Made by a program: the position numbers and the translations under genes
Assembly (NCBI GenBank): GCA_036264445.1
Contig: DATAQW010000355.1
Span: forward strand, 1-12,421
Direction of reading: 5' to 3'
DNA length: 12,421 nucleotides
DNA from: Pseudacidobacterium sp036264445
GTDB taxonomy: Bacteria; Acidobacteriota; Terriglobia; Terriglobales; Acidobacteriaceae
Part shown: positions 6,523-12,421 of the stretch, piece by piece
Position numbering within the stretch: position 1 is the first letter of the stretch
How the letters are laid out: every line of letters begins with the position of its first letter
Notes under the pieces: generated by a model
What the model was told of the DNA's origin: nothing
What the model saw: only the letters and a program-made list of their open reading frames with translations
Databases searched by the model: none

Positions 6523-7707
6523 ATGAACTCCGCGATTGTCAGCTTCCGGAGCCTGCATACTGTGCGCGAAGGAGTAACACCTAGCAAACTGAACAAAGAG
6601 ATCTTTCTATTGGTTGCTCTCGCCCTTACTACTTCCGGCGTTTTCGTTTTTACGAGGACGATGGCGGCAAGAGAACAGCAGATGGAAGTTCGGATTGCCC
6701 GCATCTGGTATGAACAAGGCCGAGGGTACATGGCCTCAGGCAATATCGAGAAGGCGATTGAGGCCTTTCGCAGATCAACTGCCGGCACTCGGTACAACCG
6801 GAACTATGCCCTGGCGCTGGCCGACGCTTTGGCTGTCGGCAATCACAATGCCGAAGCACAGCAATTGCTGCTTCGGTTGCGGGAGGCAGATCCTGAAAAT
6901 GCAGAGGTCAATATCTATCTGGCCCGACTTGCATCCAGGCAGGGAGAAATCTCTGACGCTGTGCGCTACTACCAGAATGCCTTATACGGTCGATGGACTG
7001 ACAGTCGCATCGATGTGCGGCGACGGCAACTGCGGATCGAGCTAATTCATTTCCTTCTAGCGCACCAGGAAAGGAATTTGGCATCTTCCGAACTGCTCAT
7101 ACTTGAAACCGAGCTGCCGGATTTGGCGCCCTCTTGGATAGAGGCAGCAAAACTTTATATTGAAGCTGGGAATATCCAGCACGCGTTGAAGGACTACAGC
7201 GAAGCATCCCTGCTGGACAGTCACAACGTTGAGGCGCTGACAGGAGCGGGAGAAACATCGTTCCAGCTTGGGGATTACAGAAAAGCCAAACAATACCTGA
7301 AAGCCTCGTTGGATCTCGATCCACAATCCGAAAAAGCGCGTCAGCTTCTCTCGATTACAGAGATGGTACTGGCTGACGACCCACTGACCCCGCATCTCAC
7401 CGCCGAAGAGCGGCAGCGCCGGCTCATTCCAGACTTTGCCCGCACTCTCCAGAGGCTGGAGAACTGCCTGAACCAGAACCTCAACAGCAAGAACAGTGCA
7501 GGGCTGCAGTCGCTGAAAGCAGAGGCTCTCGCAATGGAGCCCACACTGAACAGGCCGGAGCATTTGCCTGACTCCGATAAGGTGGGCGCAGGCATGGGTC
7601 TTATCTTCAGGATGCAAAAGGCAGCCTCAGATAGCTGCGGAGAGCCTTCGGCTCCGGATCAGGCGTTGATTCTGATCGGCCTCCAGCACAATGGTGCTCG
7701 ACTATGA
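6523..7707 (+). CDS. Membrane-anchored TPR-repeat protein coupled to ClC gene
   Basis: A 394-residue protein of unknown specific function. A single hydrophobic segment (about residues 27-44, EIFLLVALALTTSGVFVF) follows a short polar N-terminus and probably anchors it in the inner membrane. The rest is helical with TPR-like units, for example around WYEQGRGYMASGNIEKAIEAF, the segment ending in LREADPENAEVNIYLARLA, and GETSFQLGDYRKAKQYLKAS followed by LDLDPQSEKA. TPR arrays are protein-interaction scaffolds. The C-terminal 100 residues show no repeat or known domain. An in-frame GTG at 6505 would add six residues; neither start has a clear Shine-Dalgarno, and I prefer the ATG. Its last codon and stop overlap the ClC start (ATGA, 7704-7707), implying translational coupling and a joint role with the exchanger, although no partner has been shown. 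Confidence is high that it is a gene and moderate on the TPR call. Confidence 0.82.
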   Translation: MNSAIVSFRSLHTVREGVTPSKLNKEIFLLVALALTTSGVFVFTRTMAAREQQMEVRIARIWYEQGRGYMASGNIEKAIEAFRRSTAGTRYNRNYALALADALAVGNHNAEAQQLLLRLREADPENAEVNIYLARLASRQGEISDAVRYYQNALYGRWTDSRIDVRRRQLRIELIHFLLAHQERNLASSELLILETELPDLAPSWIEAAKLYIEAGNIQHALKDYSEASLLDSHNVEALTGAGETSFQLGDYRKAKQYLKASLDLDPQSEKARQLLSITEMVLADDPLTPHLTAEERQRRLIPDFARTLQRLENCLNQNLNSKNSAGLQSLKAEALAMEPTLNRPEHLPDSDKVGAGMGLIFRMQKAASDSCGEPSAPDQALILIGLQHNGARL

Positions 7708-9434
7708 GCTCTCCTGGCCTACCGCTTATTCAGCGGCTGCGCCTGCGCGAGAATCACATCTTTCTTGCGATCACTATCATTATTGGGATTCTCGCCGGGC
7801 TTGCAGCGGTACTCTTCACACTGGCGATTAAAGGCGCAACATACCTGTTCTTCGGCATATCGCCGTCTTACCTGCGCCTCATCCTGGTTCCGACAGGAGT
7901 GAGCCTGGTCACGGGTTTTTTGCTGGCAAGATTCTTCCCGGAAGCTCGAGGCAGTGGAGTTCCCCAGACTGAAGCCGCCTATCACCTCCACAAGGGACAC
8001 ATACCAGCACGGGTGGCTTTTGGAAAGTTTCTGACTGGGGTGCTCTGCATCGGCTCCGGGCACTCTATGGGACGAGAAGGCCCATCCGTGCAGATTGGGG
8101 CTGGTATCGCCTCCTCAATCGGGAAGCGGTTTCATTTGTCCGCCACACGTGCACAGAGCTTAATTCCGGTTGCGTCGGCTGCAGCTTTGTCTGCGGCATT
8201 CAATACCCCGGTTGCGGCAGTACTATTCGCCCTGGAAGAAATTATTGGCGACATGAACGCGGCCTTGCTTGGTTCCACGGTAGTGGCATCGGTTGCTTCC
8301 GTGATCGTCGCACGTTCCATCCTCGGCAATAACCCCATTTTCCATGTTCCTCAATATCACCTGGTTCACCCAGCTGAATTGATTGCGTACGCGGTGCTTG
8401 GAGTTGCCGGTGGTGCTATTTCTCTCGCCTTTTGCAAAAGTCTGCTTTGGCTCCGTGCGATGTTTCTCCGCATGCCCATGCGAACCAGAATCTACCAGCC
8501 GGCAATGGGCGGGTTGATGATTGGAATCATTCTGATTTTCTTCCCGCAGGTGCTCGGCGTGGGATATGAGTATGCCGATCAGGCATTGAATGGTGGTCTC
8601 TTACTGAAGACGCTGGTGCTGTTGTGCGCAGCAAAGTTGGTTGCGACGGTGATCTCGTACGCCTCAGGAAATGCTGGAGGTATCTTCGCTCCCAGCCTTT
8701 ACCTCGGGGCAATGGCGGGCGGAGCTATTGGTGTGCTGGTGCACCGCTTTGCGCCATTTCCAACCGGCGATCCTGGCGCATATGCACTGGTCGGCATGGG
8801 TACGCTCTTTGCGGGAATTATCCGTGCTCCGATGACTTCGGTGTTCATGATTTTCGAACTCACTCAGGATTACCAGGTCCTGGTGCCCCTGATGATTGCG
8901 AATATGATCAGCTTCTGGATTTCAAGGCGGTATCAACCAATCTCCTTGTACCGCGCATTGCTTCATCAGGACCATGTACATCTGCCCGAGATTGGCGCCG
9001 ACATGCCGGCTGGAACTTGGCGGGCGAGGGACATCATGACGAGAGAATTCATCCTTCTCGCGCCGGTTGTTTCAGTTGAAGATGCTGCAAGGTTGATGGT
9101 CGAACTTGAAGCGAACGGTTTTCTGGTTGGCGAAAACGGGTTGTACTCGGGGCTTGTTACACGCGATCAAATCGATCACGCACTTCAATCCGGAATGATG
9201 GCCGACCCAATTGCCCATCTTGTGATCAAAGATCACGCCCATGTTCATCCCGACCACCCCCTCGAATTGGTTCTGGAACGTCTTGGAAAGAATCCAAGCA
9301 TACTACCGGTCGTTAGTCGGAGTGAGGCGCGTCACGTTGAAGGAGTGATCACACCTCAGACGATGATTCAGTCCTTACAAAAGGCCTGGAGTGATCAGAC
9401 TGCTGAGTCTACCAAGGCCGAAAGCCTACCGTAG
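7704..9434 (+). CDS. ClC-family chloride/proton exchanger with C-terminal CBS pair
   Basis: A 576-residue inner-membrane anion transporter. The ClC pore (about 15-420) has all selectivity motifs: GSGVP (83-87), GREGP (123-127), GGIFAP (325-330) and the pore Tyr416 in PISLYRAL. The external gating glutamate is E125. Aligning FNTPVAAVLFALEE (166-179) to E. coli ClcA places E179 on the internal proton glutamate E203. With both glutamates present it should act as a 2Cl-/H+ exchanger rather than a channel. The GREGP motif argues against the fluoride-specific CLC-F group. Residues about 440-492 and 498-560 form two CBS domains, which in other ClCs sense adenine nucleotides. The start overlaps the TPR stop by ATGA and no separate ribosome site is visible. 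A likely role is pH or osmotic homeostasis, or acid resistance as for E. coli ClcA, which is inference. The 175 bases that follow, up to 9609, hold only weak stem-loops. Confidence 0.93.
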   Translation: MSSPGLPLIQRLRLRENHIFLAITIIIGILAGLAAVLFTLAIKGATYLFFGISPSYLRLILVPTGVSLVTGFLLARFFPEARGSGVPQTEAAYHLHKGHIPARVAFGKFLTGVLCIGSGHSMGREGPSVQIGAGIASSIGKRFHLSATRAQSLIPVASAAALSAAFNTPVAAVLFALEEIIGDMNAALLGSTVVASVASVIVARSILGNNPIFHVPQYHLVHPAELIAYAVLGVAGGAISLAFCKSLLWLRAMFLRMPMRTRIYQPAMGGLMIGIILIFFPQVLGVGYEYADQALNGGLLLKTLVLLCAAKLVATVISYASGNAGGIFAPSLYLGAMAGGAIGVLVHRFAPFPTGDPGAYALVGMGTLFAGIIRAPMTSVFMIFELTQDYQVLVPLMIANMISFWISRRYQPISLYRALLHQDHVHLPEIGADMPAGTWRARDIMTREFILLAPVVSVEDAARLMVELEANGFLVGENGLYSGLVTRDQIDHALQSGMMADPIAHLVIKDHAHVHPDHPLELVLERLGKNPSILPVVSRSEARHVEGVITPQTMIQSLQKAWSDQTAESTKAESLP

Positions 9435-9609
9435 TCGGTTTCGTCTGCGCGAAAACTGTATAAACAGCGACACTTTAGAAACCGGTGATGTCCAAACGGA
9501 GATGCTTTTCTCCACAATCTGCAAAAACGGGTGCGCAACCAAGCGCATAAGGCGAGCCAGCAACTAGTAGCAGGAATGACGCCGAAGGCGAGTCCCGCTT
9601 GACGCGCAG

Positions 9610-10161
9610 TCACCAATGGCGGACGCGGCCTACATCGACATGCACAAAGTCAGATGAGGCGTAATAGCCAACGCCGCCGCGCTGCATGGAAAGAGCAGCA
9701 TCGCGCACCTCTGCCGTCGGCACTCCGGGAATGCGGATATCGATTGCTTTAGCTTCCATATGCTGGCTGTGCAGCGCCACGCCATGCCCGTGCTCGCGAA
9801 GGAAATTGTTGCTCCAGGGCGTGCGATATCCGCAGACAATGTCGATCTCTCCGTTCGGATGGCCAAGTTTCGTCATCAGATCGTGCAGCAGGTCGAATTC
9901 TCTTACGTCATAGTTCTTGGCGTCTCCGGTGCGATGATCGCGCAGGAAGTGATCGAGCTGCTGAACAGCATCAGGAAGGTACGTATTGCCAACGCGATAC
10001 ACTACATCAATGCGCTCGCGTGTATGCAGATGGTAGAGACGAAGGCGGTATTGCTCAGGGCTCGCAGGAACATCCCCAGTACTTGCAGAGAAGGAAAGAT
10101 GAGGAATAAAAAACAATGCCAGAGCTGCCGCCCCGGCGAATAGGTATTTCCTGAAACGCAT
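9610..10161 (-). CDS. YcbK-like DUF882 / peptidase M15-type exported protein
   Basis: A 183-residue protein with an N-terminal signal peptide (hydrophobic core about 7-20, likely cleavage after SFSA at 23-26). The mature part is a DUF882 domain, related to zinc-dependent M15 D,D-carboxypeptidases. It has YRLRLYHLHTRERIDVVYR (38-56), FDLLHDLM (89-96), a CGYRT motif (110-114), HSQHMEAKAIDIRI (131-144) and FVHVDVG (172-178). The likely zinc ligands are H134, D141 and H174, by analogy with S-x-H-x-x-x-x-A-x-D and H-x-D motifs of the family. Role: putative peptidoglycan modification in the periplasm, function unproven. In E. coli ycbK is next to the L,D-transpeptidase gene ldtD. The start has no Shine-Dalgarno but has a perfect TATAAT six bases upstream. 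Confidence 0.88.
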   Translation of the reverse strand: MRFRKYLFAGAAALALFFIPHLSFSASTGDVPASPEQYRLRLYHLHTRERIDVVYRVGNTYLPDAVQQLDHFLRDHRTGDAKNYDVREFDLLHDLMTKLGHPNGEIDIVCGYRTPWSNNFLREHGHGVALHSQHMEAKAIDIRIPGVPTAEVRDAALSMQRGGVGYYASSDFVHVDVGRVRHW

Positions 10162-10167
10162 CTTTTT

Positions 10168-10173
10168 ATTATA
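10168..10173 (-). promoter_or_regulatory. Perfect TATAAT just before the DUF882 start (leaderless candidate)
   Basis: On the minus strand TATAAT ends six bases before ATG (10161), with only AAAAAG between. A transcript starting about seven bases after the -10 would begin on the start codon itself. The -35 position (ATTTAT at 17-base spacing) is poor. Confidence 0.4.
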
Positions 10174-10202
10174 GGTGCGCCCTATTTTTCATAAATGTAT
10201 TA

Positions 10203-10220
10203 TCTCCGTATTTGCGGAGA
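10203..10220. terminator. Small stem-loop between SDR and DUF882 genes
   Basis: tctccg (10203-10208) pairs with cggaga (10215-10220) across six bases. It lies between the end of the SDR gene and the start of DUF882, both on the minus strand, so it could end the SDR transcript. There is no T-tract; weak. Confidence 0.3.
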
Positions 10221-10241
10221 ACATCCTGTGTTTTCTGTTAT

Positions 10242-11030
10242 TTAAAGTCCCCGATACGCCCCACCGTCCACTAGAAGAGTTTGTCCTGTAACGCAGGCAG
10301 CTTGTTCCGAGGCCAGCCAGACAATCGCTGCGGCTACTTCTTCTGGTTTGGCCATGCGCCGGACAGGAATCTCCTGAAGCAGTTCATGTTCAATTTGTTC
10401 TGGGGGCACGCCTCGGTTTGTTGCACGTTTTTCCAGCAATTCTGTTGCGCGGTCAGTCGAGGTGAATCCCGGCCCAACGTTATTTACGGTAATGCCGTCG
10501 GGGCCAAACTGTCCGGCGAGCGACCGCACCAGGCCCATCACTCCGGCACGAATGGAGTTCGAAAGCACAAGTTCCGGTACGGGTTGTTTCACGGTATAGG
10601 AAGTAAGCGTAACAATGCGGCCCCACTTCCGCTGCTGCATGTAGGGAAGGACCGCCTGCGCAAAGGAGACGATGCTGCGTAGATTCAGCTGCCAGGCGTG
10701 CTCCCATTCGTCCATGGTGGTTGAGAGAAACGGCTTGGCAGGAGGACCACCGGCATTGGTTACGCATACGTCGATTTGCCCAAACTGTTCATGCGCGGAT
10801 TTAACGAAGCTGCGCACCGCGGCATCATCACTCACGTCAAACGCAGATGTAAATGTTTTTACGCGAAAGCGTTCGGAGGCTTCACGCGCCACAGCATCCA
10901 GGGGCTCTTGCCGGCGGGCGCATAATGCAAGGTGCACACCTTCAGCAGCAAATGAAAGAGCAGTAGCTTTGCCAATCCCCTGACTGGACGCGGCGACGAT
11001 AGCGACACGATTCTTCAGTCCTGTTTCCAT
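10242..11030 (-). CDS. Atypical SDR-family oxidoreductase (FabG-like, degenerate catalytic motif)
   Basis: A 262-residue short-chain dehydrogenase/reductase fold. The cofactor loop reads AASSQGIG (13-20) instead of TGxxxGIG. NAG (92-94) and the strand RIVTLTS (138-144) are present, with S144 at the usual catalytic serine. Where the Tyr-x3-Lys pair should stand, 13 residues after S144, the sequence is SNSIR, so Tyr is Ser157 and Lys is Arg161. This combination matches the FabG-like SDR subgroup that lacks a perfect NAD motif and tetrad (BKR_like_SDR_like, cd05344 from memory). The end TGQTLLVDGGAYRG is a classic SDR C-terminus. An open frame runs 54 codons further upstream but overlaps the cupin gene; METGLKNR (ATG at 11030) is the natural start, with ATG at 11042 also possible. 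Substrate unknown; classical reductase activity is doubtful. Confidence 0.87.
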   Translation of the reverse strand: METGLKNRVAIVAASSQGIGKATALSFAAEGVHLALCARRQEPLDAVAREASERFRVKTFTSAFDVSDDAAVRSFVKSAHEQFGQIDVCVTNAGGPPAKPFLSTTMDEWEHAWQLNLRSIVSFAQAVLPYMQQRKWGRIVTLTSYTVKQPVPELVLSNSIRAGVMGLVRSLAGQFGPDGITVNNVGPGFTSTDRATELLEKRATNRGVPPEQIEHELLQEIPVRRMAKPEEVAAAIVWLASEQAACVTGQTLLVDGGAYRGL

Positions 11031-11061
11031 GATTAGGTTCATAGTAAAGGATGGAGTGAAA

Positions 11062-11436
11062 ATGAAGATGTCATCGAACCGCTGGAAACACGAACGGCTT
11101 TCCGAAATTGCTGTCGAGCACCTGAATCCATTGCTTGACAGGCAGTTTGTGCATGGTGAACAGGCAATGCTCTCGCGGTTGTTTCTGCGCAAAGGCTGTA
11201 TTGTTCCGGAGCACAGCCATCACAACGAACAGATTACCTACATTCTGGAAGGAGCCTTACGTTTTAGGCTTAATGGCGATGAAGTTGTCACGGTAGCAGC
11301 ATGTGAGATGCTCGTAATCCCGCCGAACGTAAAGCACAGCGCTGAAGCATTGGAAGACACGGTCGACTTAGATGTTTTTGCGCCGCCGCGAGAAGACTGG
11401 ATACAGGGAACCGATGCTTATCTGAGGAAGAAATGA
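11062..11436 (+). CDS. Small single-domain cupin
   Basis: A 124-residue protein with one cupin_2 beta-barrel. Motif 1 is GCIVPEHSHHNEQITYILEG (about 47-66), providing the HxH metal pair, with Gln (or the preceding Glu, depending on alignment) as the third ligand. Motif 2 is CEMLVIPPNVKH, with the final His as fourth ligand. Such proteins bind a divalent metal and act as small dioxygenases, isomerases or sensors; the substrate cannot be told. I start it at ATG 11062 because GGAG (11053-11056) precedes it by five bases. The frame is open back to an ATG at 11029, which would overlap the divergent SDR start and lacks a ribosome site. The SDR and cupin starts are only 31 bases apart, so their promoters must overlap and the two may be co-regulated. 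Confidence 0.85.
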   Translation: MKMSSNRWKHERLSEIAVEHLNPLLDRQFVHGEQAMLSRLFLRKGCIVPEHSHHNEQITYILEGALRFRLNGDEVVTVAACEMLVIPPNVKHSAEALEDTVDLDVFAPPREDWIQGTDAYLRKK

Positions 11437-11484
11437 AATTGATCTGTGATTCTGACAACCACAATTCATGATTTAGCAAACATC

Positions 11485-11539
11485 GTTGAGATTCTTTCCC
11501 TTCCTCTTCTTCTTATTCAGACTCAGGGGCAGAATGACG
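11485..11539. repeat. Single copy of the interspersed repeat seen at 1693-1780
   Basis: It begins gttgagattctt and ends ggcagaatgacg, the same ends as the reverse complement of the left copy at 1693-1723, but with roughly 24 extra, mostly pyrimidine bases in the middle (11497-11520). It lies in the gap between the convergent cupin and dUTPase genes. Confidence 0.5.
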
Positions 11540-11559
11540 GTCTTTTTCAAGTCTTCAGG

Positions 11560-12054
11560 CTAGCGTCCGCTTGACCCGAAGCCCTTGGCGCCGCGGCTGC
11601 TTTCGGCCAGCTCTTCTACCGCGACAACTTCAAGATGGGTAGTAGCCTGAAAGGGCGACATCTGGGCAATCTTGTCCCCCTTGTGAATGACGACGCTTAC
11701 GTCTGTCTGTTCCAACGCTGCGTCTGACAGCGCCCCCTGCGCATCGCGCATGACGCGCAGGGAATACTGTGGTTGGTTTACGTTGATCAGGCATACAAGA
11801 ATTTCACCGCGGTAACCGGCGTCGATCCTGCCTCCGGCATAGGTGACGCCTTTGGCCGCCATGGATGAGCGGTCGCCCAGAACAAAGCCGCAGCCGTCCG
11901 GGCCTTCTACTGCGATTCCGGTGCGAACTTTAACAGGAATGCCGGGATGAAGAATTACATCCTCAACTGAGTAGAGGTCATAGCCAAGATCGCTGCCCGC
12001 GTAATTGACGCTAGGCACACGGGCATCGGGGTGAAGGAGCTTAACCTTGATCAT
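11560..12054 (-). CDS. dut: dUTP diphosphatase (dUTPase)
   Basis: A 164-residue trimeric-type dUTPase that hydrolyses dUTP to dUMP and pyrophosphate, keeping uracil out of DNA and supplying dTMP synthesis. All five family motifs are present: AGSDLGYDLYS (19-29, D26), GDRSSMAAKG (60-69), GGRIDAGYRGEI (74-85, catalytic D78 and uracil-stacking Y81), KGDKIAQM (125-132, Lys128 where Arg is common) and RGAKGFGSSGR (154-164). Between motifs 3 and 4 about 51 residues separate D78 from I129, against about 27 in E. coli Dut as I recall it, so there is an insertion of some 24 residues. The start is taken at ATG 12054; a TTG two codons upstream is possible, and neither has a clear Shine-Dalgarno. It follows the small basic-protein gene by 23 bases on the same strand and is likely co-transcribed with it. 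Confidence 0.9.
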   Translation of the reverse strand: MIKVKLLHPDARVPSVNYAGSDLGYDLYSVEDVILHPGIPVKVRTGIAVEGPDGCGFVLGDRSSMAAKGVTYAGGRIDAGYRGEILVCLINVNQPQYSLRVMRDAQGALSDAALEQTDVSVVIHKGDKIAQMSPFQATTHLEVVAVEELAESSRGAKGFGSSGR

Positions 12055-12077
12055 CTGCAAAAGAAAGTATGTTCGAC

Positions 12078-12305
12078 TTATTTAGAGCTATTTGCGGGAG
12101 CAGCTTTCTTCTGCTTGGCCCAGCGGCGCTTCTGTGCATCCGCGATGCGCTTGCGTGCTTCAGCGCTCAGGTGACGCTTTTTGCCTGTTCCGGAAATATT
12201 TCCGGTAATGATCTTGCTTGAACCTGAGCCATGCAGCAGCGCGCGAACCTTTTCAAGGCGGCTGATTTCTTCGTTGATTGCAGCTATGATTTCTTCTCTT
12301 GACAT
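12078..12305 (-). CDS. Small basic protein, putative nucleic-acid binding, function unknown
   Basis: A 75-residue protein. The N-terminal third is an acidic-amphipathic helix (SREEIIAAINEEISRLEKVR, 2-21), likely a short coiled coil. A Gly/Ser linker (26-41) follows, then a strongly basic helix containing RHLSAEARKRIADAQKRRWA (44-63) and a Lys-rich tail. This S-x-E-x-R-x-R-I-x-x-A-Q motif recurs in small bacterial proteins and resembles the basic modules in some DNA-binding proteins, so nucleic-acid binding is plausible but unproven. The start is supported by AAGGA (12312-12316) six bases before the ATG. It lies upstream of dut in the same direction with a 23-base gap, making it the first gene of a probable two-gene operon. 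Confidence 0.78.
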   Translation of the reverse strand: MSREEIIAAINEEISRLEKVRALLHGSGSSKIITGNISGTGKKRHLSAEARKRIADAQKRRWAKQKKAAPANSSK

Positions 12306-12377
12306 TCCTTTGTCCTTATTAGTCTTGGAATCGATCCTGTGAACGATTGCGAATTGGGGAACTTCTTCAATGTAAAT

Positions 12378-12407
12378 ATTTTAGCGAACAAACAGCATAG
12401 TGGTCAG
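12378..12407 (-). promoter_or_regulatory. Possible sigma-70-type promoter for the small-protein/dut operon
   Basis: On the minus strand CTGACC (12407-12402, four of six to TTGACA) and TAAAAT (12383-12378, five of six to TATAAT) are separated by 18 bases. Transcription would begin near 12371, leaving a leader of about 65 bases that includes the Shine-Dalgarno. Confidence 0.35.
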
Positions 12408-12421
12408 GCAGGAACTTCAGG

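Noticed and set aside
6519..6524. TATAAT overlapping the ATG of the TPR gene
   Set aside because: Transcription from it would start about seven bases inside the gene, removing the ATG. No good downstream start keeps the membrane anchor, so it is probably chance, or belongs to an alternative start that I cannot support.
7704..9434. Fluoride-specific CLC-F exporter (and a fluoride riboswitch upstream)
   Set aside because: The pore motifs are GSGVP, GREGP and GGIFAP, typical of chloride ClCs, and the upstream DNA is coding sequence of the TPR gene with no riboswitch-like leader.
9498..9513. ggaga/tctcc stem-loop after the ClC gene as a terminator
   Set aside because: Five-bp stem, six-base loop and no T-tract on either strand.
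9540..9600. Further copy of the interspersed repeat (aatgacg near 9574) after the ClC gene
   Set aside because: Only a seven-base core is shared and the gttgagattctt end is absent; the local gcc-gaa-ggc stem is too short to call an element.
11031..11192. N-terminal extension of the SDR to 11192
   Set aside because: The extra 54 residues are low-complexity, Cys/Ser-rich, not SDR-like, and overlap the opposite-strand cupin gene.

Overview
The window looks like ordinary chromosomal DNA of a free-living Gram-negative bacterium, most likely an acidobacterium (Terriglobia-like). That placement is an inference from gene content (a DedA-rhodanese fusion, an exported DUF192 protein, an LdtD-like L,D-transpeptidase, a small basic SAEARKRIADAQ-type protein) and from short interspersed repeats of the type gtcattctgag...gaagaatctc, which I recall from acidobacterial intergenic DNA. 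No phage, transposase, CRISPR array, rRNA or tRNA gene was seen.

Layout. 1-889: 3' part of an EmrA/HlyD-type efflux adaptor (+). 890-1027: a gap filled by a compound hairpin repeat, then a strong ribosome binding site. 1028-1636: Dps-type ferritin (+). 1637-1976: gene-free, with a weak terminator candidate and two inverted repeat copies. 1977-2939: DedA membrane protein fused to a rhodanese domain (+). 2986-3477: secreted DUF192 protein (+). 3635-5338: LdtD/YcbB-like L,D-transpeptidase, probably a lipoprotein (+). 5502-6467: tandem-domain universal stress protein (-), diverging from a membrane-anchored TPR protein (6523-7707, +). The TPR gene overlaps by ATGA a ClC-type chloride/proton exchanger with C-terminal CBS domains (7704-9434, +). 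9610-10161: YcbK/DUF882 zinc-peptidase-like exported protein (-). 10242-11030: atypical SDR oxidoreductase (-), diverging over 31 bases from a cupin (11062-11436, +). 11560-12054: dUTPase (-), just downstream of a 75-residue basic protein (12078-12305, -).

How the genes fit together. Most encode envelope or stress functions: drug efflux, iron and peroxide protection (Dps), peptidoglycan 3-3 cross-linking (L,D-transpeptidase) and a putative murein or cell-wall peptidase (DUF882), universal stress protein, and anion/proton exchange. The two cell-wall genes are neighbours (ldtD-ycbK) in E. coli; here a Usp / TPR-ClC block lies between them. dUTPase is a housekeeping nucleotide-pool enzyme.

I did not find a clearly new defence or biosynthetic system. 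The more interesting signals are modest. Three genes for exported proteins lack a Shine-Dalgarno sequence and carry a -10-like hexamer 5-8 bases before the start codon, suggesting leaderless transcripts. A TPR protein is translationally coupled to a ClC exchanger. An SDR lacks the usual catalytic Tyr/Lys. The dUTPase has an insertion between motifs 3 and 4. Several structured intergenic repeats are present.
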